The notes beneath the pieces are model-generated. The model was not told the DNA's origin. It saw only the letters and a program-made list of their open reading frames with translations, and searched no databases. A DNA stretch of 64,000 nt from NCBI RefSeq assembly GCF_014201145.1, contig NZ_JACHDP010000001.1:6696001-6760000 (forward strand). Direction: 5' to 3'. The position numbers and the translations under genes were made by a program. The stretch comes from Micromonospora parathelypteridis. Lineage in GTDB: Bacteria; Actinomycetota; Actinomycetes; Mycobacteriales; Micromonosporaceae. Positions 25,495 to 33,822 of this stretch are shown piece by piece. Position 1 is the first letter of the stretch; each line of letters opens with the position of its first letter.

Positions 25495-26633
25495 CTGTCG
25501 ACCGGATCCTGCCCACCGACGAGGCCCACGACCTGCTGGGTCTCGCCACCGAGCTCGCCGACCGTGAGCTCGCGCCGAAGGCCGCAGCCTTCGAGGAGCG
25601 CGCCGAATTCCCCCGCGGCGTGCTCCGTACCCTCGGCCGGGCCGGCCTGCTCGGCCTGCCCTACCCCGAGGAGTACGGCGGCGCGGCCCAGCCGTACGAG
25701 GTGTACCTGCAGGTGCTGGAGATCCTGGCCAGCCGCTGGCTCGCGGTCGCCGAGGCGGTCAGCGTGCACACCCTGTCCTGCTACCCGGTGTTCGCGTTCG
25801 GCAGCGACGAGCAGCGCAAGCTGCTGCCGGACATGATCGGCGGCGAGCTGCTGGGCGCGTACTGCCTCTCCGAGCCACAGGGCGGCTCGGACGCGGCGGC
25901 GCTGAGCACGCGGGCGGACCGTGACGGCGACGCGTACCTGGTGTCCGGCACCAAGGCGTGGATCACCCACGCTGGGACGGCCGACTTCTACAACGTCTTC
26001 TGCCGCACCGGAGGGCCCGGCCCGAAGGGCATCTCCTGCCTGCTCGCCGACGCGGGCACGCCCGGCATCACCCCGCAGACGGCCGAGCGGACGATGGGGC
26101 TGCGCGCCTCCCCGGTCGCGCAGATCGCCTTCGACGAGGCGCTGGTGCCCGCCGACCGGCTGATCGGCGGCGAGGGAATGGGCTTCACCATCGCGATGTC
26201 CGCACTGGACTCCGGCCGCCTGGGCATCGCGGCCTGCGCGGTCGGGCTGGCCCAGGCGGCCCTGGACTACGCGGTCTCCTATGCCCGGGAGCGACAGCAG
26301 TTCGGCCGGTCCATCATCGACTTCCAGGGGCTCGGCTTCATCCTCGCCGACGCGGCCACCCAGATCTCCGCCGCCCGTGCGCTGACCCTCGCCGCGGCCC
26401 GGCTGCGCGACGCCGGTCGGCCGTACGCTATCGAGGCGGCCAAGGCGAAGCTCTTCGCCACCGACATGGCGATGCGGGTGACCACCGACGCGGTGCAGGT
26501 GCTCGGAGGTGCTGGCTACGTGGCCGACCACCCGGTGGAGCGGTACATGCGCGAGGCCAAGGTGTTGCAGATCGTGGAGGGCACCAACCAGATCCAGCGG
26601 ATGGTGATTTCCCGAGCGCTGGCGAAGGGCTGA
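25491..26633 (+). CDS. Acyl-CoA dehydrogenase
   Basis: The 380-residue protein has the full ACAD fold: YCLSEPQGGSDAAALST (FAD/substrate block), GTKAWITHAG, and the FGRSIIDFQGLGFILAD helix region. The C-terminal EGTNQIQRMVISRAL carries the catalytic-base position Glu of the short-chain/butyryl type. It oxidises an acyl-CoA to the 2-enoyl-CoA with FAD, passing electrons to ETF. The start ATG overlaps the M24 stop. Chain-length preference cannot be fixed from sequence. The lysine-degradation genes 6 kb downstream would yield crotonyl-CoA, but no direct tie is shown. Confidence 0.93.
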   Translation: MTVDRILPTDEAHDLLGLATELADRELAPKAAAFEERAEFPRGVLRTLGRAGLLGLPYPEEYGGAAQPYEVYLQVLEILASRWLAVAEAVSVHTLSCYPVFAFGSDEQRKLLPDMIGGELLGAYCLSEPQGGSDAAALSTRADRDGDAYLVSGTKAWITHAGTADFYNVFCRTGGPGPKGISCLLADAGTPGITPQTAERTMGLRASPVAQIAFDEALVPADRLIGGEGMGFTIAMSALDSGRLGIAACAVGLAQAALDYAVSYARERQQFGRSIIDFQGLGFILADAATQISAARALTLAAARLRDAGRPYAIEAAKAKLFATDMAMRVTTDAVQVLGGAGYVADHPVERYMREAKVLQIVEGTNQIQRMVISRALAKG

Positions 26634-26747
26634 CCAGGCCGACGAGGTGTGGCGGCGTGGCTGCGGTGGTCCACCGCGCCGCGCCGCCGGCCCGGCCCGG
26701 CGGGTACCTCGTCGCCGTCGGGCCGTTTTCCCGGTAGGTTGCACGCC

Positions 26748-27254
26748 GTGGAGGAGATCGACCGCGCCATCGTCGCCGCGCTGACCGCCGACGGCCGACT
26801 GTCGTACACCGACCTGGCCGAGAAGGTGGGGCTGTCGGTGTCCGCGGTGCACCAGCGGGTGCGCCGGCTGGAGCAGCGCGGGGTGATCAAGGGGTACGCG
26901 GCCCGGGTCTCGTTCGAGGCGCTGGACCTCCCGTTGACCGCGTTCGTGGCGATCCGCCCGTTCGACCCGTCGCAGCCCGACGACGCGCCGGAGCGGCTGG
27001 CTCACCTGCCCGAGATCGACTCGTGCTACTCGGTGGCGGGGGAGGACTTCTACATGCTGCTGGTGCGGGTGGCGAGCCCGACCGACCTGGAGCGTGTGCT
27101 GCAGGAGATCCGCACGTCGGCGAACGTCACGACCCGGACCACGGTGGTGCTCTCCACTCCGTACGAGAACCGGCCGCCGAAGATCAGTGCTGCGGCACCG
27201 AGTCGGTCGCGGTCCCGGGTGCCGGAGGAGCCGGCTGGTTCCACCGCAGGATGA
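26748..27254 (+). CDS. Lrp/AsnC-family regulator
   Basis: The 168-residue protein has the N-terminal HTH (VEEIDRAIVAALTADGRLSYTDLAEKVGLSVSAVHQRVRRLEQRGVI) and a RAM/ACT-like ligand domain (IDSCYSVAGEDFYMLLVRV). It starts at GTG 26748. About 20 C-terminal residues (Ser/Arg/Pro-rich) exceed the usual family end and overlap the convergent phosphatase gene by 71 bp, so the true stop may have moved by mutation. It probably responds to an amino acid and may act on the upstream peptidase/dehydrogenase genes. Confidence 0.88.
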   Translation: MEEIDRAIVAALTADGRLSYTDLAEKVGLSVSAVHQRVRRLEQRGVIKGYAARVSFEALDLPLTAFVAIRPFDPSQPDDAPERLAHLPEIDSCYSVAGEDFYMLLVRVASPTDLERVLQEIRTSANVTTRTTVVLSTPYENRPPKISAAAPSRSRSRVPEEPAGSTAG

Positions 27255-27795
27255 CCTGCCGGCCGTGCTCGTGACCGAGCGCGCTGACCGTGGCGGTCTC
27301 CAGGCGCAGCCGCCCGCCGGCGGACGGTGGTAGGCCGATCCAGCGGGCGCCGAGGACCCGCAGGCTGTGCGCGTGGCCGACCAGGGCGACGGAGCCCCGG
27401 TCGAGCAGCGGGGTGACGCGCGCGAGCACCCGGTCGAGTCGTTCGCCCACCTGCGCGGGTGACTCCCCGCCGGGGCAGCCGTCGGTCCAGATGTTCCAGT
27501 GCGGCTGGTCCTCGTGGATGTCGACGGTCGTGCGGCCCTCGTACTCGCCGTAGTTCCACTCGCTGAGGTCCTCGTCGACGCCGTCGACGGTGAGCCCGGC
27601 CAGCTGCGCGGTGCGCAGCGCCCGGGAGCGGGGGCTGGCCAGCACGGTCACGAACCGCCGGCCGGCCAGGAACGCGGCGAGGGTGCGGGCCTGCCGCTCG
27701 CCGTCGGGGGTCAGCTCCAGGTCGGTGTACGAGGTGTGCCGCAGGCTGGCGCTCCAGGTGGTCTCGCCGTGCCGGATCAGCAGGAGCTCTCCCAT
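27184..27795 (-). CDS. Histidine phosphatase (phosphoglycerate-mutase-like)
   Basis: The 203-residue protein starts MGELLLIRHGETTWSAS, the RHG phospho-histidine motif. It contains ASPRSRALRTAQLAG, EWNYGEYEGR and, near the end, LVGHAHSLRVLGARW with the second catalytic His. Family members dephosphorylate small metabolites or act as mutases; this short, single-domain form is more likely a phosphatase. The last codons overlap the convergent Lrp gene. Confidence 0.9.
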   Translation of the reverse strand: MGELLLIRHGETTWSASLRHTSYTDLELTPDGERQARTLAAFLAGRRFVTVLASPRSRALRTAQLAGLTVDGVDEDLSEWNYGEYEGRTTVDIHEDQPHWNIWTDGCPGGESPAQVGERLDRVLARVTPLLDRGSVALVGHAHSLRVLGARWIGLPPSAGGRLRLETATVSALGHEHGRQVILRWNQPAPPAPGTATDSVPQH

Positions 27796-27971
27796 GCGGC
27801 CAGTTAACCACCGAGCTCAGGTCGGCATACGGCGGGCACGAACACCGCCACCGTGACCTCTCAACCTATCTTCCTAGGATGCCTTACGCGGTGTGCCGAC
27901 CAGCACAGCTGGTTTCGGCACCCGGAGACCGGGCAAGCGAGCACGGACAACCGCCAGACCGAGGAGGCGCG

Positions 27972-28166
27972 ATGAGCTTCACCGAGAAGGCACGAAACAA
28001 GGTTGAGCAGATGGCCGGCGCCGCGAGAGAGCGCGTTGGCGACATGACCGACAACGAGCGGATGCGTGGCGAGGGCGCCAGCCAGCAGAGCGACGCGCGC
28101 GCCAAGCAGGCCGGTCAGAACGTCAAGGACGCCGGGCGCAACGTGAAGGACTCCTTCACCAAGTGA
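27972..28166 (+). CDS. CsbD-like small stress protein
   Basis: The 64-residue, highly charged product ([35 protein letters not shown]...) matches the size and helix pattern of CsbD/YjbJ proteins, which are induced by general stress. It has no known enzymatic function. ATG 27972 has a GAGGAGGC site directly before it. The 176-bp upstream region probably contains a stress promoter, but I could not assign a sigma-factor box with confidence. Confidence 0.8.
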   Translation: MSFTEKARNKVEQMAGAARERVGDMTDNERMRGEGASQQSDARAKQAGQNVKDAGRNVKDSFTK

Positions 28167-28239
28167 CCTGAGCGGTCCACGGGTCCCCGGGCGCACCGTC
28201 GCCCGGGGACCCGTCGCGTGCTGCGGTTACTGTCGCCAG

Positions 28240-28581
28240 GTGACCGTGCTCCGTTCCCTGGTGTTGTTCGCGCTCGCCGCGTTGGCCGAGATCGGTGGCG
28301 CCTGGCTGGTCTGGCAGGGCTGGCGGGAACAGCGCGGGCTGTGGTGGATCGCCGCCGGTGTGGTCGCGCTGGGCTGCTACGGCTTCGTCGCCACGTTCCA
28401 GCCGGACGCGAACTTCGGCCGGATCCTGGCCGCGTACGGCGGGGTGTTCGTGGCCGGCTCGTTGGGTTGGGCGATGGTGGTGGACGGCTTCCGCCCGGAC
28501 CGGTGGGACCTGGCGGGTGCGGCGCTCTGCCTGCTCGGCGTCGCGGTCATCATGTACGCGCCACGGGGTACGCCCGCCTGA
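28240..28581 (+). CDS. YnfA/UPF0060 family membrane protein
   Basis: The 113-residue protein has four hydrophobic segments and the family blocks [69 protein letters not shown]. YnfA is a small-multidrug-resistance-like dimeric transporter family of uncertain substrate. The GTG start gives the standard family length. It stands alone between csbD and the deacetylase gene. Confidence 0.9.
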   Translation: MTVLRSLVLFALAALAEIGGAWLVWQGWREQRGLWWIAAGVVALGCYGFVATFQPDANFGRILAAYGGVFVAGSLGWAMVVDGFRPDRWDLAGAALCLLGVAVIMYAPRGTPA

Positions 28582-28623
28582 TCGTCCCCGCCGACGGGAC
28601 AGTGAACGTCGTTCACGTCTGCG

Positions 28624-29505
28624 ATGATCGGCGCCGTGATCCGACCTCGGCTTCGCCCGCTGTGTGGCGTACTGGTTGCGGTGGCCGTTCTCGGCAGCGC
28701 CGCGTGCGCGGATACCCGGGCGCCGTCGCCGGGCGGGCCGGCCTTCGTGAGCCCCTCCGCGTCAGGGCCGTCGGTGAGCGCCACCCCGCGGGAGGCAGCG
28801 GCCAGCGTGCCAGGTGCGACGCGGGTGGGCAGTCGACCGCCGGTGGTCGACCACGGGCCGAGGACCGGTGACCGGGTCGCGCTGACCTTCGACGCGGACA
28901 TGACCGACGGGATGCTGCAGAACCTGCGCACCGGCAAGGTGAAGTCGTACGCCAACCTGCGCATCCTCGACCTGCTGGAGCGCGAGGAGGTGCCGGCCAC
29001 CTTCTTCCTCACCGGCAAGTGGGTGCAGCGGTATCCGGCTCTCACGCGGCGGATCGCCGACAATCCGCGCTTCGAGTTGGCCAACCACACCTACGGGCAC
29101 GCGGCGTTCACCGATGACTGTTACGACCTGCCGCGGGTGCCGGCGAAGGGCATGACCGCCGACGTGGCGAAGACCTTCGAGGTGATCAAACCGTACGGGG
29201 GTCGGCAGACTCGGTACTTCCGGTTCCCGGGGCTCTGCCACGACGCCGCCGCGCTGGATGCGTTGGCGCCGCTCGGGTTGACGGTCGTCGACGGGGATGT
29301 GGTCAGCGGTGACCCGTTCGCCAAGGCCTGGCAGCCGTTGGTGCGGGCGGTGTTGGACAAGGTCCGCCCCGGCTCGGTGGTGATCATGCATGTGACCGAA
29401 GCGAACGCCGCGATGACCGATGAGGCCTTGCCGCACATCCTGGCCGGGTTGCGCGAGCGGGATTTGGTGCCGGCGCCGCTGTCGGAGGTGTTGGCCGCCG
29501 GCTGA
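28624..29505 (+). CDS. Lipoprotein polysaccharide deacetylase (NodB-type)
   Basis: The 293-residue protein has a lipobox-like VLGSAAC after a short hydrophobic signal, so it is probably anchored outside the membrane. The NodB domain follows: VALTFDADMTDG (motif 1, with DA where TFDDG is usual), ELANHTYGH (motif 2, zinc His pair), RYFRFPG (motif 3) and VIMHVTEAN (motif 5). CE4 enzymes remove N- or O-acetyl groups from peptidoglycan, chitin or xylan. Either ATG 28624 or GTG 28636 could be used. Confidence 0.88.
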   Translation: MIGAVIRPRLRPLCGVLVAVAVLGSAACADTRAPSPGGPAFVSPSASGPSVSATPREAAASVPGATRVGSRPPVVDHGPRTGDRVALTFDADMTDGMLQNLRTGKVKSYANLRILDLLEREEVPATFFLTGKWVQRYPALTRRIADNPRFELANHTYGHAAFTDDCYDLPRVPAKGMTADVAKTFEVIKPYGGRQTRYFRFPGLCHDAAALDALAPLGLTVVDGDVVSGDPFAKAWQPLVRAVLDKVRPGSVVIMHVTEANAAMTDEALPHILAGLRERDLVPAPLSEVLAAG

Positions 29506-29533
29506 CCGGCACGCGTGTTCGGGCCGAGACCCG

Positions 29534-29570
29534 CGGCAGCCCCGTGGTTGGTCACTAGCCGGGGCTGCCG
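29534..29570. terminator. Hairpin between convergent genes
   Basis: CGGCAGCCCCG (29534-29544) pairs perfectly with 29560-29570 around a 15-base loop. A GTGGTTGGTCA direct repeat flanks the right half (29544-29554 and 29570-29580). It lies just after the deacetylase stop and before the oxidoreductase stop. Confidence 0.7.
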
Positions 29571-29577
29571 TGGTTGG

Positions 29578-30522
29578 TCAGAGGTCCGGCGCGTCGTCGA
29601 CGGTCATGACGATCTTGCCGCGGCGGGATCCACGCTCGGCTGTCTCGTGTGCGTCGGTCGCCTTCTGGATGGGGAAGGCCGCCTCGATCGGCACCGTGAA
29701 CCGGCCGACGGTGAACAGTTCGGCGGCGGTGCTCAGGCCGTGCCGGCCGTCGGGCTCACCGGCCAGTTGGCCCATGGACAGGCGGACGCCGTGCGTGGGG
29801 GCGGTGAAGTCGGCCAGGGTCACCACCGCTGCCGGGTCGCCGGTGAGCTGGAGCAGGTCGGTCAGGGAACCGGCGCCGGCGACGTCGAGTGCGCGGTCCA
29901 CCCGGGGTACGCCCAGGGCGTTGAGCCGGTCCGGGAGGCCGGGCCCGTAGGTGACGGGTGTCGCGCCGAGTTGGCGGAGGAAGTCGTGGTTGTCGGTGCG
30001 GGCGGTGCCGATGACCCGGATGCCGCGGGCTGCGGCGAGTTGGACGGCGATACTTCCGACGCCGCCCGCGGCGCCGTCGATGAGGAGGGTCGTGCCGGGT
30101 TGTGGGTCGAGGAGGTCGAGGGCCCGGGTGGCCGTCTCGGTGCTGGTGCCGGCCGCGCCGGCTTGCTCCCATGGCATGGTGGCGGGCTTGTGTGCCCAGA
30201 GCTGCAGTACCGCGAACTGGGCGCTCGCTCCGCCGAGTTTTGCCAGATCGACGACACCGAAGACGTGGTCGCCGACGGTGACGCCGTCGACGCCGTCGCC
30301 GATGTCGTCGACGATTCCGGCCGCGTCGACGCCGGGGATGTGCGGCAGTGGCAACTGGGCACTCATCGGGGTGCGGCCGGCCCGGAGTCCGACGTCGACC
30401 GGGGAGATCCCGGCGGCCTGGACGCGGATCCGGATCTGGCCGGTCTCGGGTCATGGCGCGTCGGCTGTGGCGAGGTGGAGTACCTCCGGGCCGCCGAACC
30501 GGTCGAACTGCACTGCGAACAT
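29578..30522 (-). pseudogene. Zinc-type alcohol dehydrogenase/quinone oxidoreductase with an in-frame TGA
   Basis: Read from ATG 30522, which has a GAGGAG site, the frame begins MFAVQFDRFGGPEVLHLATADAP. It then meets TGA at 30453-30451 (codon 24) and continues in the same frame with PETGQIRIRVQAAGISPVDV and the rest of an MDR-family NADP-dependent oxidoreductase. Further blocks are IPGVDAAGIVDDIGDGVDGVTVGDHVF and LLIDGAAGGVGSIAVQLAAARG. The complete frame would be 314 residues, normal for the family. A 262-residue product could start at ATG 30366 but would lack the first strands. It is a nonsense mutation, a sequencing error or rare readthrough. Confidence 0.8.
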
Positions 30523-30626
30523 CAGCGGCTCCTCTGCCTCGATGACGTGGTCGTGCCCGTACCGTAGGCCGGAACCGGAGCAGCTGTTCCGCTATGGGGG
30601 TCAAGTGAGAAGGGGGAGGGTCGAAG

Positions 30627-31184
30627 ATGCCTCAGAAGCAGCGTGCCGACGCCCGATCCAACCGTGAGCGGGTCGTGGCGGCAGCACGGGAGACGTTCGC
30701 CGCGGCGGGGCTCGAGGCGCCCATGCGCGAGGTGGCCCGGCGGGCGGGGGTCGGCGTGGCGACCCTCTACCGGCATTTCCCGACCCGCACCGAGCTGGTC
30801 ACGACGGTCCTCGCCGAGCGCGTCGAGGCGTGTGGTGTGCAGATGCGCCGTGCTCTGGACGACCCCGACCCGTGGCGGGCGCTGTCCGGCACGGTCCGTG
30901 ACTTCGCCGATCGGCAGATTCGCGACCAGGCGCTCAACGAGGCGCTGCTGGGGTCCGGTGAGGTGAGCGCCGTCTTCGGTGTCGAACGGCGGGAGCACGC
31001 TCAGGCGTTGAACGTGCTGGTCGCCCGCGCGCGGGCCGCGGGTGTGCTTCGTGACGGCGTGGACGTGGACGATGTTCGGGCCGGTCTGCTGGCCATCGCG
31101 TCCCTGCGGCGGTTGCCGGCGAGGACGAGGGCGCAGGTGATCGGCAGGCTCGCCGACCTCGTCCTCGCCGGAATCCGCGTCTGA
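30627..31184 (+). CDS. TetR-family regulator
   Basis: The 185-residue protein has the TetR HTH VVAAARETFAAAGLEAPMREVARRAGVGVATLYRHFPTRTEL at its N-terminus and a C-terminal helical domain of the TetR_C_SbtR type (LNVLVARARAAGVLRDGVDVDDVRAGL). It is divergent from the interrupted oxidoreductase, a common pairing in which TetR represses an NADP-dependent oxidoreductase gene. The ATG has a GGGGGAGGG site. Confidence 0.9.
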   Translation: MPQKQRADARSNRERVVAAARETFAAAGLEAPMREVARRAGVGVATLYRHFPTRTELVTTVLAERVEACGVQMRRALDDPDPWRALSGTVRDFADRQIRDQALNEALLGSGEVSAVFGVERREHAQALNVLVARARAAGVLRDGVDVDDVRAGLLAIASLRRLPARTRAQVIGRLADLVLAGIRV

Positions 31185-31208
31185 CTGGAATCGGCGTCTG
31201 ACTGGTGG

Positions 31209-32615
31209 TCAGTCGTCGCGGTGGTCGTCCCACCACTGCTGGCCGCCGGCGGGCAGGGTGTCGATCGGGTCGTAGTAGGCGTAGCGCTTGTTGAGCGCCT
31301 CCAGGTCGGCGGACTCGATGGAGGTGCGGTAGTTCTTGGTCCAGTAGGAGATGCCGCGCTCGCGGTCGTAGTCGGTGAGCATGTGGACCCAGCGCTTGCC
31401 GACGAAGGGGACGTCGCAGACGATGCGGGGGGTGGCGTAGCCGGGGAGGTAGCCCATGATGTCGTGCTGGAGCTGCTGGGCGTGCCAGACCGGGACCCGC
31501 CAGTGCTCGGCGTTGGGGATCATGTCGCACATGTAGAAGTAGTAGGGCAAGATCCCGGCTTCGCCCTGTAGCGCGAAGCAGAGGTCGAGCAGCTCGGGGG
31601 TGGTGGCGTTGACGCCGCGCATGAGCACGCCCTGGTTGCGGACGTCGCGGACGCCGACGTCGAGGGCGGTCTGGGCGGCCTTGGCGACCAGTGGGGTGAG
31701 CGACTGGGCGTGGTTGACGTGGGTGTGGATGGCGAGGTTGACGCCGCGGCGGGCGGCGGTGCGGGCGACCCGTTCGAGGCCTTCGACGACGTCGGGTTGC
31801 AGCCAGTGCTGGGGCAGGCCCATGAGGGCCTTGGTGGCGAGGCGGATGTCGCGGACCGTCTCCAGTTCCAGCAGCCGCATCAGGTACGCCTCGAGGTTGC
31901 GCCAGGGGACGTTGGCCACGTCGCCGCCGGAGACGACGACGTCGCGTACACCGGGGTGGGCTTTGAGGTAGCTGATGTGGGCGTCGTAGCGCTCGACGGG
32001 CTTGAGGGTGAGTTTGAGCTTGTCGACGGCGGGGGTGGAGTTGCCGACGAGGTCCATGCGGGTGCAGTGCCCGCAGTACTGGGGGCAGGTGGAGAGCAGT
32101 TCGGCGAGGACCTTGGTGGGGTAGCGGTGGGTCAGGCCTTCGGCGACCCACATGTCGTGTTCGTGCAGGCTGTCGCGGCTGGCGTAGGGGTGTGACGGCC
32201 AGTCGGTGCGTCGGTCGGAGGCGACCGGGATCATGTAGCGGCGGATGGGGTCGGCGAGCAGCGCCTCGGTGGTGAGGGGCGCGAACGGCACCATCGTGTT
32301 GATCATTTGGGGTGGCACGAGCATCGACATGGTGGCGAGGGCCTTCTGGTCGGCCTCGAGGTCGGTGTAGAAGCTCTCGTCGATGAGGTCGCCGAAGACG
32401 GTGCGGAGCTGCTTGATGTTCTTGACGCAGTTGACGCGTTGCCACTGGGCGGATTCCCACTGGTCGCGGGTGACGTGGCGCCAGCCGGGGAAGCGGGTCC
32501 AGTCGGGTTCGACCAGGGGGCGGCGGTGGTATTCGTACGGCTGCCCAGCCGTCGGCACGGCGACCGGGGCGTGACGGGGTTGAGGGATGGTCTCAACCGG
32601 TTGGGTCTGGGTCAC
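31209..32615 (-). CDS. kamA: Lysine 2,3-aminomutase
   Basis: The 468-residue radical-SAM enzyme converts L-lysine to L-beta-lysine using a [4Fe-4S] cluster, S-adenosylmethionine and PLP. The cluster cysteines are visible as C177-x3-C181-x2-C184 (TCPQYCGHC). DVVVSGGDVANVPWRNLEAYLMRLLELETVRDIRLATKALMGLPQ and AIHTHVNHAQSLTPLV are strongly KamA-like. GTG 32615 follows a GAGGAGGGG site. It is divergent from the kdd-kamDE operon, which takes beta-lysine onward, so a catabolic role is more likely than antibiotic beta-lysine supply. Similarity to glutamate 2,3-aminomutase cannot be wholly excluded, but the context favours lysine. Confidence 0.92.
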   Translation of the reverse strand: MTQTQPVETIPQPRHAPVAVPTAGQPYEYHRRPLVEPDWTRFPGWRHVTRDQWESAQWQRVNCVKNIKQLRTVFGDLIDESFYTDLEADQKALATMSMLVPPQMINTMVPFAPLTTEALLADPIRRYMIPVASDRRTDWPSHPYASRDSLHEHDMWVAEGLTHRYPTKVLAELLSTCPQYCGHCTRMDLVGNSTPAVDKLKLTLKPVERYDAHISYLKAHPGVRDVVVSGGDVANVPWRNLEAYLMRLLELETVRDIRLATKALMGLPQHWLQPDVVEGLERVARTAARRGVNLAIHTHVNHAQSLTPLVAKAAQTALDVGVRDVRNQGVLMRGVNATTPELLDLCFALQGEAGILPYYFYMCDMIPNAEHWRVPVWHAQQLQHDIMGYLPGYATPRIVCDVPFVGKRWVHMLTDYDRERGISYWTKNYRTSIESADLEALNKRYAYYDPIDTLPAGGQQWWDDHRDD

Positions 32616-32756
32616 GGCCCCTCCTCGGTGTTGCGGCTGATCATCGAAGCTCGAAGGCTACTGGAAAATATCCGGCGTAGAAATTAGTCTGCCGTAAGTT
32701 TTCCCGTTACGCGAGCCTTGACCGGGGCTTCGAACGGCTGGGCAGGGGAGGTTGGC

Positions 32757-33818
32757 GTGACGTCACCGGTGGGACTGCACCGCGTCGTGCAACCGACGGG
32801 GGTGCTGCCGCAGGCGGCTTGGCGCCTGGACACGTCGGCGGCGATCGCGCCGAACGAGGTGCGGATCCGGGTGCAGCGGCTCAACCTGGACGCGGCGAGC
32901 TTCCGGCAGCTGTCGGAGAAGCACGGCGGGGACGGTGACGCGGTCCGCGCCGAGGTGCTGGAGATCATCGCGACGCGGGGGAAGATGCAGAACCCGGTGA
33001 CCGGTTCCGGCGGGATGCTGATCGGCACGGTGGAGGAGGCCGGCCGGCGTTCCCCGCTCGGGCTCAAGCCGGGGGAGCGGGTCGCCACCCTGGTGTCGTT
33101 GACGCTGACGCCGCTGGTCGTGACCGACGGGCTGGCCCGCTGGGACGGGCGCAGCGAGCAGGTGCCGTGTGACGGGTGGGCGATCCTGTTCGCCCGTTCC
33201 ATCGCCGCGGTGCTGCCCGACGACGAGGACCCGCAGTTGTCCCTGGCCGTGCTGGACGTGTGCGGGGCGCCCGCGTTGACCGCGCGGGTGGTGTCGCGCT
33301 ACGTCGAGGATCGTCGTCGCGTCGGCGACCCGACGCCGGTGCGGGTCGCGGTGATCGGCGGGGCGGGCAAGAGCGGGTCGCTGTCCCTCGCCGCGGCGCG
33401 GCGGGCAGGCGCCGCGCGTACCGTCGGGGTGGTGCCGGTGGCGGCGGAGCGCGACGCGCTGACGGCCGCCGGTCTGGCGTCGGTGGTGGCGTTGGCCGAC
33501 GCGCGGGACCCGGTGGGGTTGTCCACGGCGGTGACCACCGCCCTGGGTGCCCCGGCGGACGTCACGGTGGTCTGCGTCGACGTGCCGGGGTGTGAGCACG
33601 GGGCGGTGTTGGCCACCGCGGACGGCGGCACAGTGATCTTTTTCTCGATGGCGACGAGCTTCTCCGCGGCCGCGTTGGGCGCCGAGGGTCTGGCCGCGGA
33701 CGTGACGATGCTGGTGGGCAACGGGTACGTGCCGGGGCACGCGGAGTTGGCGCTGGGGCTGCTGCGCGCCGAGCCGGGGGTGCGTCGGCTGTTCGCGGCG
33801 CGGATCGCGGCAGACTGA
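32757..33818 (+). CDS. kdd: L-erythro-3,5-diaminohexanoate dehydrogenase
   Basis: From GTG 32757, behind GGGGAGG, the 353-residue protein starts VTSPVGLHRVVQPTGVLPQAAWRLD. It contains the Kdd features RIRVQRLNLDAASFRQL, KMQNPVTGSGGML and VAVIGGAGKSGSLSLAAARRAGA (NAD-binding Rossmann turn). Kdd oxidises 3,5-diaminohexanoate, the KamDE product, to 5-amino-3-oxohexanoate with release of ammonia. It heads an operon with the amidohydrolase and kamDE. A TTG at 32718 would only add a poor N-terminus. Confidence 0.9.
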   Translation: MTSPVGLHRVVQPTGVLPQAAWRLDTSAAIAPNEVRIRVQRLNLDAASFRQLSEKHGGDGDAVRAEVLEIIATRGKMQNPVTGSGGMLIGTVEEAGRRSPLGLKPGERVATLVSLTLTPLVVTDGLARWDGRSEQVPCDGWAILFARSIAAVLPDDEDPQLSLAVLDVCGAPALTARVVSRYVEDRRRVGDPTPVRVAVIGGAGKSGSLSLAAARRAGAARTVGVVPVAAERDALTAAGLASVVALADARDPVGLSTAVTTALGAPADVTVVCVDVPGCEHGAVLATADGGTVIFFSMATSFSAAALGAEGLAADVTMLVGNGYVPGHAELALGLLRAEPGVRRLFAARIAAD

Positions 33819-33822
33819 GGTC

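Noticed and set aside
30451..30453. Selenocysteine codon in the oxidoreductase
   Set aside because: The position is a variable loop residue in the family, no SECIS-like hairpin was evident, and no selenoprotein genes are in view. A point mutation or error is simpler.
32616..32756. Cobalamin riboswitch upstream of the kam operon
   Set aside because: The B12-dependent KamDE made me look, but the 141-bp gap is too short and lacks a recognisable B12-box or the expected fold.
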